NCBI GenBank assembly: GCA_049511115.1
Contig: JBEKYH010000025.1
Location: 1-25,886 of the forward strand
DNA from: JBEKYH01 sp049511115
GTDB lineage: Bacteria; Planctomycetota; Phycisphaerae; Tepidisphaerales; Tepidisphaeraceae
Length of the DNA stretch: 25,886 nucleotides
Reading direction: 5' to 3'
Each line of letters begins with the position of its first letter. The stretch's first letter is position 1. Position numbers and translations under genes: made by a program. Positions 1-4,700 of this stretch are shown here, in pieces. The notes beneath the pieces were generated by a model. The model was given only the letters and a program-made list of their open reading frames with translations. It did no database searches and was not told the origin of the DNA.

Positions 1-75
1 AAGAATGGAAATTGGCGACGACATAAAGCTCCCGGTTTGACTTCTTTCACTTGGGCTACCGCGGTGGCGAAGGTC

Positions 76-471
76 TTAACCGCGTGGCTCCGCCGCGACC
101 TCTTCGATCAATGATTCCAATCGCGGCAGATCGATCGGCTTAATCAGATGCGCCGCAAACCCGGCCGAGATGCTGCGGCGGACGTCCTCCTCCGACCCGT
201 GCCCGCTCATGCAGATTCCCCGCAGGCCGGCGCGTTCCTTGAGTTCGCGCATCAAATCCAATCCACTCCCGTCGGGTAAACCCGCGTCGCAGATCATGAG
301 ATCGATTCTCGACTCCAGCGCGGAGCGGCGCGCCTCGTTGACGCTGTCGGCCACCCTGACGACGTACCCGCGCCTGGCCAGCAATTTGCTCAGGGCCAGC
401 GCCGTATCGGCGTGATCTTCCACGAGCAGGATTTGCAAACTGCCGCCAACTGACTTTGTTAAGGTTCGCAT
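76..471 (-). CDS. Single-domain response regulator (CheY-like receiver)
   Basis: A 131-residue receiver domain with no output domain, so it probably acts by protein contact or as a phosphorelay intermediate. The acidic pair E18-D19 (LLVEDH), the phospho-acceptor D62 (ICDAGLPDGSG), the switch serine S89 (MSGHG) and K111 followed by P112 are all present, so it should be phosphorylatable. I chose the ATG at 471 because AAGGAAG lies about 7 nt upstream; the open frame extends to 663, but that would overlap the upstream gene and adds no receiver sequence. It lies 76 nt downstream of the RpiB-like gene on the same strand and may be co-transcribed from the same leader. No histidine kinase is in the window. 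The nearby Kai/PAS genes are possible partners, by inference only. Confidence 0.9.
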   Translation of the reverse strand: MRTLTKSVGGSLQILLVEDHADTALALSKLLARRGYVVRVADSVNEARRSALESRIDLMICDAGLPDGSGLDLMRELKERAGLRGICMSGHGSEEDVRRSISAGFAAHLIKPIDLPRLESLIEEVAAEPRG

Positions 472-547
472 GGTCCGCTTCCTTGTAGTTAAGAAGAATT
501 CCCTCCTGTCCAGACGCACGCCGCGTTTCCCATTGCCAACGGCGATC

Positions 548-1036
548 TCAGAGTTGCGCAAACCGGGCCGGGCAATGAACCGTGTTAGCTTCCGTGGCCG
601 CTTCAATTTCCATAAGTTCGTGTTCCAATTGAGTGTCCCGCCTGTCGTAGGCGCTGGCGGCAAGGAAGCCCGCGACGATCTGATTCAATTCCTGGGGCCC
701 GTGCCGTTCCGCGCCGATGCACAATACATTGCATCCGTAGCGCTCCCGGGCATTCGCCGCGGTCCACTCGTCGTCGGCGACCACCGCGCGCAAGCCGCGC
801 AACTTGTTTGCGGCGATGCACAACCCCGCTCCGTCACGCCCGACCAGGATTGCCAGATTCCCCCGGATGCGGTTCAGCGACGAGACCAGACCGCGCATGA
901 GGTCAGAAGAGGCAACCGTCGCCGCGGCGCCATCGCAGCCGAAATCCTCAACTTCATGGCTGCGTTGCCGAAGAAACTCAGCGACTTGAAGCTTTGCCCG
1001 GAACCCCCGGCGCACGCAACCGATCGCGATCACCAT
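548..1036 (-). CDS. RpiB/LacA/LacB-fold protein, catalytic residues lost
   Basis: A 162-residue protein with the overall pattern of ribose-5-phosphate isomerase B: an N-terminal IAIG strand, EVEDFG near 29-33, a glycine loop followed by CIAANK (73-78), GLRAVVADDEWTA (81-93) and the NVLCIGA strand (103-109). RpiB enzymes carry Asp-His in the first loop and a catalytic Cys in the CGTGIG loop. Here these read GCVRRG (6-11) and LVGRDGAG (64-71), so both the base pair of residues and the Cys are missing. I infer a non-isomerase paralogue, perhaps a ligand-binding or regulatory protein. The ATG at 1036 has an ideal GGAAGGAG site 6 nt upstream, and this excludes the longer frame to 1093, which would run into the terminator. 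It is the first gene behind the minus-strand structured leader. Confidence 0.8.
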   Translation of the reverse strand: MVIAIGCVRRGFRAKLQVAEFLRQRSHEVEDFGCDGAAATVASSDLMRGLVSSLNRIRGNLAILVGRDGAGLCIAANKLRGLRAVVADDEWTAANARERYGCNVLCIGAERHGPQELNQIVAGFLAASAYDRRDTQLEHELMEIEAATEANTVHCPARFAQL

Positions 1037-1063
1037 GGCGGTCTCCTTCCAGATACGATGGCC

Positions 1064-1116
1064 AAAAAAAAAGCCGACGGGACTAAACACCATTTAGTGT
1101 TCAGTCCCGTCGGCTT
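1064..1116 (-). terminator. Intrinsic terminator/attenuator in the leader of the RpiB-like gene
   Basis: On the minus strand, positions 1116-1103 pair with 1084-1071 (14 perfect base pairs starting AAGCCGACGGGACT). One mismatch follows, then AACAC/GTGTT with a six-base loop (1096-1091). A run of nine T residues follows directly (1072-1064). The terminator stands upstream of the gene it would control: the T run ends 27 nt before the ATG at 1036. It therefore most likely works as a conditional attenuator and not as the end of another transcript, because no minus-strand gene lies upstream of it between here and the divergent kai operon. Confidence 0.88.
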
Positions 1117-1220
1117 ACTCGTTAACGGGTCACCCGGCCGTTCAGCCGGAGTACCCTTTATTTAGTCGTCCGATGATTTAACGCACTGTGGGGAGCCGAA
1201 CCAATACAGACTCCACACGC
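1108..1220 (-). ncRNA. Structured 5' leader RNA (unassigned riboswitch-like element), copy 1
   Basis: Minus-strand leader upstream of the RpiB-like gene. The core (1173-1108) can fold as follows: outer helix TCGG(1173-1170)/CCGA(1113-1110); internal loop ACG/AAG; short helix ACT(1166-1164)/AGT(1119-1117); conserved A-rich strand TAAATAAA; helix GGGT(1156-1153)/ACCC(1130-1127) capped by hairpin CCGGC(1149-1145)/GCCGG(1138-1134) with a six-base loop; then a GTTAACG linker. A further 5' hairpin (GTGTGGAG/CTCCCCAC, one mismatch) precedes it. The element shares its unpaired blocks and fold with the plus-strand leader at 1328-1426. I do not recognise it as any known riboswitch class. The fold is drawn by eye. 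Confidence 0.6.
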
Positions 1221-1226
1221 CTAACT

Positions 1227-1254
1227 ATCTTACCCATTTGGCACGGCAAAGCAA
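1227..1254 (-). promoter_or_regulatory. Predicted sigma-70-type promoter for the RpiB-like gene leader
   Basis: On the minus strand TTGCTT (1254-1249) and TAAGAT (1232-1227) are separated by 16 nt. This would start transcription near 1220, just before the 5' hairpin of the structured leader. The -10 matches four of six consensus bases. Support is positional and moderate; an AT-rich stretch just upstream offers alternative -10 sequences. Confidence 0.45.
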
Positions 1255-1292
1255 GAACCTTGCAGAAATTATTATTATGTAAATGATTCGGC

Positions 1293-1321
1293 TTGCTCCG
1301 GGAGGGTTGGTGAAATATAAT
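1293..1321 (+). promoter_or_regulatory. Predicted sigma-70-type promoter for the kai operon leader
   Basis: A perfect TATAAT (1316-1321) lies 17 nt after TTGCTC (1293-1298), in an AT-rich block unlike the surrounding GC-rich DNA. The predicted start near 1328 gives a leader of about 178 nt before the kaiC ATG at 1506, with the structured element and its terminator inside the leader. Confidence 0.6.
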
Positions 1322-1327
1322 TAGGTT

Positions 1328-1426
1328 GCCTAGAGAAAAATGTTGCGAAGCATAATGCGCTTCGTCGGATGACTAGAAAAAGGGCATGTCGTTCCAGCGG
1401 CAGGCCAGTTGAAGAGTAAGCCGACG
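1328..1426 (+). ncRNA. Structured 5' leader RNA (unassigned riboswitch-like element), copy 2
   Basis: Plus-strand leader upstream of kaiC. The core can fold as: outer helix CGTCGG(1363-1368)/CCGACG(1421-1426); internal loop ATG/AAG; ACT(1372-1374)/AGT(1415-1417); A-rich strand AGAAAAA; GGC(1383-1385)/GCC(1404-1406) capped by TGTCG(1387-1391)/CGGCA(1398-1402) with loop TTCCAG; then an AGTTGAAG linker. The outer helix uses the same CCGACG that begins the terminator stem, so the two folds exclude each other. An alternative upstream hairpin CGAAGC(1346-1351)/GCTTCG(1359-1364) competes with the outer helix. The blocks CGGAYGACTA, AAAGGG and GAGTAAGCCGACG are shared with the minus-strand leader at 1108-1220. 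Class unknown to me. Confidence 0.65.
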
Positions 1427-1470
1427 CGGTTGTGCACCTTTAAGGTGCGTAGCCGCGTCGGCTTTTTTTT
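1418..1470 (+). terminator. Intrinsic terminator/attenuator in the kai operon leader
   Basis: Positions 1418-1438 pair with 1444-1464 over about 21 positions (12 continuous Watson-Crick pairs from AAGCCGACGCGG, then a stretch with G-T pairs, then GCACC/GGTGC). The loop is five bases, and eight T residues follow (1463-1470). It ends 35 nt before the kaiC ATG at 1506. No plus-strand gene precedes it, so it must act on the leader itself. Its 5' arm overlaps the 3' side of the leader core's outer helix. Confidence 0.9.
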
Positions 1471-1505
1471 GCGCGCCGCAATGTGCCATGGGTGCGAGGG
1501 AAGAG

Positions 1506-3005
1506 ATGAGTAACGGGCTTCACAGAAAAGAGCAGATCATGCGAGTCAAAGGCCGAGCGATTCCGAAAGTGCCGACGCAAATCGCCGGGCTGGATGAGGT
1601 GCTGGACGGCGGCCTTCCCCGGGGCCGGACCACCCTCACCAGCGGCGGGCCGGGCTCGGGAAAGACCGTGCTTGGCCTGGAGTTCCTTTGCGCGGGGGCA
1701 TTGGCGGGGGAGGCAGGCGTGTTCGTGACACTGGAAGAACGAGCCGAGGCCGTGCGCAAAAATGCACTGTCCCTGGGGTGGGACCTGGCGGCCCTTGAAA
1801 AAGCGGGCATGGTGGCCATTGTCGAGGCGCGCTTGTACGGAGAGGAAGTCGTCTCGGGCGATTTCGACATCAGCGGCCTGCTGGCGATCGTGGGGGGACA
1901 TATCAAGCGGATCAAGGCCAAGCGCGTGGTGATGGATGCGCTGGATGTGCTGCTGCGCGTCTTCAGCGACCCGCAGCGCGAGCAAAATGAATTGTATCGG
2001 CTGCACGAATGGCTGATTGACCGGGGATTGACCAATATATTGACCGCCAAGATTCCGCGCAACGGCGATACCACGTCGCAATACGAATTTCTCGACTTCA
2101 TGGCGGATTGCGTCATCCGCCTCGACCATCGCGTCGTGGGACAGGTGGCCACGCGCCGATTGCGGGTCATCAAGTATCGCGGCTCGGACTTTGGGACCAA
2201 TGAGTACCCCTACGTCATCGGCGATCACGGCATCGTCCTGTTTCCGCTGACCAAGGCGGAACTCTCCCACCAGCCGCTGGGTCCAAAGGCTTCTTCGGGA
2301 CTGGTCGGATTGGATGCCATGCTCGACGGCGGCTACCGGCTCGCGTCCTGCATCCTCATCACGGGCACCAGCGGCACGGGGAAGACCACGTTGTCCAGCA
2401 CGCTCGTCCAGGCAGCCTGCCGTCGCGGCGAGAAGGTGCTTTACCTCAGTTTTGAGGAATCCAGGGAGGCGATGGTCAATGCGATGCAAAGCGCCGGAGT
2501 TGACCTGCGCCCCTCGATTAAGAATAAACGATTGCTTGTCCAGACCGCTCTGCCCGAAGCGATGGGCTCCGACGACCACCTGATTCGCGCCCTTGATGCC
2601 ATTGACACGTTTAAGCCGAACCACGTCGTCCTCGATGCCGTTTCGGCCTGCGTCCGAATGGGGTCCGAGCAGGCCGCGTTCGATTACCTGATGCGCCTGG
2701 TCAGTGTCCTCAAGGATCGGGCCATTACCTGCATTATGACCAACCAGATCACCGGGTTGGCGGGCAGCGACGAGGAACTGAGCGGGATCGGATTTTCGTC
2801 GGTTGTTGACGCCGTGATTCAACTGCGCTTCGTCGAATCAGGCGACGAGATCACCCGGCAGATTCTCGTCATCAAGTCCAGAGGCTCGGCCCATTCCAAT
2901 CGCCGCCGGCCGTTTGTCATTACCAGCCGGGGCATCGAATTTCCCGACAACGCGCCGCCGTTGGCGGACCCATCGCGACGAGCGGATCGGAACGGTGGGG
3001 ATTGA
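1506..3005 (+). CDS. kaiC: KaiC-family double-domain ATPase/autokinase
   Basis: A 499-residue protein with two RecA-type KaiC domains, close to the length of cyanobacterial KaiC. Domain CI has Walker A GGPGSGKT (47-54), the paired glutamates E77-E78 (VTLEER) and Walker B RVVMD (140-144). Domain CII has Walker A GTSGTGKT (287-294), E317-E318 (LSFEES) and Walker B HVVLD (373-377). The CII phosphorylation site, Ser-Thr in cyanobacterial KaiC, reads GFSSVVDAV here with S431-S432, so autophosphorylation is plausible. I chose ATG 1506 (GAGGGA just upstream). ATG 1539, with AAGAG upstream, is also possible; ATG 1488 has no ribosome site and sits against the terminator. It is the first gene of a tight operon with kaiB and a PAS protein, and no kaiA is present. 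The role in timing or stress signalling is inferred from the family. Confidence 0.95.
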   Translation: MSNGLHRKEQIMRVKGRAIPKVPTQIAGLDEVLDGGLPRGRTTLTSGGPGSGKTVLGLEFLCAGALAGEAGVFVTLEERAEAVRKNALSLGWDLAALEKAGMVAIVEARLYGEEVVSGDFDISGLLAIVGGHIKRIKAKRVVMDALDVLLRVFSDPQREQNELYRLHEWLIDRGLTNILTAKIPRNGDTTSQYEFLDFMADCVIRLDHRVVGQVATRRLRVIKYRGSDFGTNEYPYVIGDHGIVLFPLTKAELSHQPLGPKASSGLVGLDAMLDGGYRLASCILITGTSGTGKTTLSSTLVQAACRRGEKVLYLSFEESREAMVNAMQSAGVDLRPSIKNKRLLVQTALPEAMGSDDHLIRALDAIDTFKPNHVVLDAVSACVRMGSEQAAFDYLMRLVSVLKDRAITCIMTNQITGLAGSDEELSGIGFSSVVDAVIQLRFVESGDEITRQILVIKSRGSAHSNRRRPFVITSRGIEFPDNAPPLADPSRRADRNGGD

Positions 3006-3328
3006 GGAAATCGCCCCCAGCCAAAATCGCTCCAGTCAAACGGGCGCCCGGGCATTACCTGCTGCGCCTGTTCATGGCGGGTAGCGGAACCAATTCCAAG
3101 CTGGCCCTGGCCAACCTTCGCCAGCTTTGCCAGGAGCACCTCAAGGGCCGTTACACCATTGAAGCGATAGACGTGGTGAAGAATTTTGAAGCGGCCGTGC
3201 GGAATAACATCCTCATCACTCCGGCTTTGATCCTCGTATCTCCGCTCCCGCGCGTGGTCATCCTGGGCAATCTGTCCGATCGGGAAAAGGTTTGCCTTGC
3301 CCTCAGGCTGAACGAAGGTGACGCATGA
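3002..3328 (+). CDS. kaiB: KaiB-like clock/adaptor protein
   Basis: A 108-residue thioredoxin-like KaiB protein. The family pattern is clear: YLLRLFMAGSGTNSKLAL (19-36), the strand YTIEAIDVVKN (51-61), then LITPALILVSPLPRVV and GNLSDREKV (71-97). KaiB binds KaiC and, in cyanobacteria, switches fold to do so; this protein is expected to act on the KaiC encoded directly upstream. It starts at TTG 3002, inside the kaiC stop (TTGA overlap of 4 nt), and a G-rich GGTGGGGA precedes it, which suggests translational coupling. The only internal Met (residue 25) lies inside the first beta strand, so a later start would break the fold. The N-terminal 17 residues are basic and not conserved in the family as I know it. 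Confidence 0.93.
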   Translation: MRKSPPAKIAPVKRAPGHYLLRLFMAGSGTNSKLALANLRQLCQEHLKGRYTIEAIDVVKNFEAAVRNNILITPALILVSPLPRVVILGNLSDREKVCLALRLNEGDA

Positions 3329-3903
3329 GCGCCGCCAGGAGAAAAACCAAGCCGACCTATGCCGCGATGGAATCGCGCCTGGCCTTGCTGGAGCCGATCG
3401 TCGAGGCCTTGAAACACCACGAAGTGGATGCGGTCATCGGCGAGAAGAAAATCGCCTTTCTCCTGCTCCCGGAAGTCACCGAGGCGCTGCGCGACAGCGA
3501 GGCGGGATTCCGCGCCATGTTCGAGCTTTCCGGCGTCGGCATGTTTCAGGCGGATGCGCCCGCGTTTCGATTCTCAAGGGTCAACCAGACCTTTTGCGAA
3601 ATGACCGGGTATGCGTCCGGCGAATTGCTGGCCAAAACCTACATCGGCCTCACGCACGCCCAGGACCACAAGCGGGTCATGGGCGCGCTGTCGCGCGTGA
3701 TCCTCGCCCAAGCCGACGCCTGGTCGATTGAGAAGCGGTTCATTCGCAAGAACGGGCGCGTCATCTGGGTTCGCGTCAACGGGGCAGTTGTGCGCGACGA
3801 CATGGACAAAGCCGTCCGGATTGTGGCCATGATCACACGGGTCGCGCCGAAAAAACGCAAAAATCCCAAGCCGCCGGACCAACCGCCAAATAGGAAGAGG
3901 TAA
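3325..3903 (+). CDS. Stand-alone PAS-domain protein of the Kai operon
   Basis: A 192-residue protein. It has a short helical N-terminus (about 12-55, with EVDAVIGEKKIAFLLLPEV) like that before PAS domains in KaiC-linked sensor kinases. One PAS/PAC domain follows (about 58-168: SGVGMFQAD, FSRVNQTFCEMTGY, EKRFIRKNGRVIWVRVNG). There is no histidine kinase, cyclase or DNA-binding domain after the PAS; the protein ends in a Lys/Pro/Arg-rich tail. It overlaps kaiB by 4 nt (ATGA), so the three genes are a single translational unit. I infer a signal-input or adaptor protein for the KaiC-KaiB pair, possibly handing on a small-ligand or redox signal. The ligand cannot be read from the sequence. Confidence 0.88.
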   Translation: MSAARRKTKPTYAAMESRLALLEPIVEALKHHEVDAVIGEKKIAFLLLPEVTEALRDSEAGFRAMFELSGVGMFQADAPAFRFSRVNQTFCEMTGYASGELLAKTYIGLTHAQDHKRVMGALSRVILAQADAWSIEKRFIRKNGRVIWVRVNGAVVRDDMDKAVRIVAMITRVAPKKRKNPKPPDQPPNRKR

Positions 3904-3960
3904 GCGAAAATGTGCGTGGTGCGTGACGTTTGACAGGGGAAGTTGAGAGAGATCAGCAGT

Positions 3961-4344
3961 ATGAAGACTTCGGGCGAGATAGAGGCCGCGATCTGCCAGG
4001 GCATGATCCGGTTTGAGCAGGAGAGCATGGGCTGCGGCCCCAAGGGCATCCGCGCCCACCTGATCGGCGATTTGTTGGTGGTCCGCCTCAAAGGCGTGCT
4101 GACCGCCGCCGAACAGAATCTGGTGAAGACGCTTCAGGCTGAAACGGGGCGCGATCTGATAAAGCAGGTAAGGATTCAGTTGATGGAAGCCGCCCGGCCG
4201 ATCATCGAGGCCATGATCGAGGAGATCACCGGCGTGAAAGTGGTGAGCCTGCATCACGACATCAGCACCTTGACCGGCGAGGAAGTCGTGCTGTTCACAT
4301 TGGCACAGGCGCCCCCATTCCGGGAGACGAAAAAGAGGATGTGA
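3961..4344 (+). CDS. MpsC/DUF2294-family protein
   Basis: A 127-residue soluble protein matching the DUF2294 (MpsC) pattern: an N-terminal helix, CGPKGIRAHLIGDLLVVRLKG (25-45), the hallmark LTAAEQNLV, an Arg-rich helix (RIQLMEAARPIIEAMIEEITG) and a closing strand VVLFTLA. In Bacillus, MpsC is reported as part of a Na+-translocating, membrane-potential-generating system, but most family members have no known role, and no MpsA/MpsB partner is visible here. I chose ATG 3961 (GAGAGAG about 10 nt upstream); a TTG at 3943 behind AGGGGA would add six residues. It lies 57 nt after the PAS gene on the same strand and is probably co-transcribed with the kai genes. Confidence 0.8.
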   Translation: MKTSGEIEAAICQGMIRFEQESMGCGPKGIRAHLIGDLLVVRLKGVLTAAEQNLVKTLQAETGRDLIKQVRIQLMEAARPIIEAMIEEITGVKVVSLHHDISTLTGEEVVLFTLAQAPPFRETKKRM

Positions 4345-4396
4345 CGCCGCCGAAACTACGCCGCGATCGTTCGATATCTTTTGGGGATAACACGCT

Positions 4397-4657
4397 TTGC
4401 CGCCAGGAATATCGAGTTTGCCGCGCGTTGAGGAATTGACGGCCTATGACATTGGGCTTGTGCATTCGTTCGGGCTGTTTTACATCGGCCAACGTCATAT
4501 TCCTCTTGCCCGGTCAATGATTCAAACAATTCCCAGCCCCGCGCCATCAACGGCCCAGCGCGCCTATGAATTGTATGAGGATCAGGGCCGCCGTGAAGGT
4601 CATGCCACGCAGGAGTGGCTCCAGGCGGAGCGCGAAGTTGCGAAGAAACAGGCATAA
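4397..4657 (+). CDS. Small DUF2934-type protein
   Basis: An 86-residue frame whose C-terminal half carries the DUF2934 signature AYELYEDQGRREGHATQEWLQAE (helix-turn-helix-sized, acidic; function unknown). The family is common in Acidobacteriota, Planctomycetota and Proteobacteria. The start is uncertain: TTG 4397 has GGGGATAA about 9 nt upstream, while ATG 4517 would leave a 46-residue protein holding just the domain but has no clear ribosome site. The N-terminal 40 residues show no recognised motif. It lies between the MpsC gene and glgP, in the same direction, 43 nt before the glgP start. Confidence 0.6.
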   Translation: MPPGISSLPRVEELTAYDIGLVHSFGLFYIGQRHIPLARSMIQTIPSPAPSTAQRAYELYEDQGRREGHATQEWLQAEREVAKKQA

Positions 4658-4700
4658 TATAGGCAACACGAGCAGGCCCTGATACGGAGGGAATGGAGTA

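Noticed and set aside
470..1165. 231-residue plus-strand open frame over the RpiB-like gene
   Set aside because: Antisense to a gene with a good ribosome site, and it runs through the minus-strand terminator and leader.
1108..1426. Known riboswitch class (c-di-GMP-I, guanidine, ydaO, fluoride, preQ1, glutamine)
   Set aside because: I compared the conserved blocks with the consensus motifs I remember and found no convincing match, for example no GNRA tetraloop-receptor pair of c-di-GMP-I and no stem-ACGR-stem hairpin of guanidine-II. An Infernal search against Rfam would decide.
1064..1470. Mobile element (MITE) with about 100-bp terminal inverted repeats, A-run and T-run ends
   Set aside because: The two repeats face outward and end in A and T runs, as a MITE might. 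No target-site duplication is visible at the ends, each repeat is preceded by its own promoter and followed by a gene start, and the differences compensate within helices. Two cis-regulatory RNAs explain this better.
1440..2822. 460-residue minus-strand open frame opposite kaiC
   Set aside because: It lies wholly against kaiC, starts in the terminator region and has no domain pattern. It is a shadow frame of GC-rich coding DNA.
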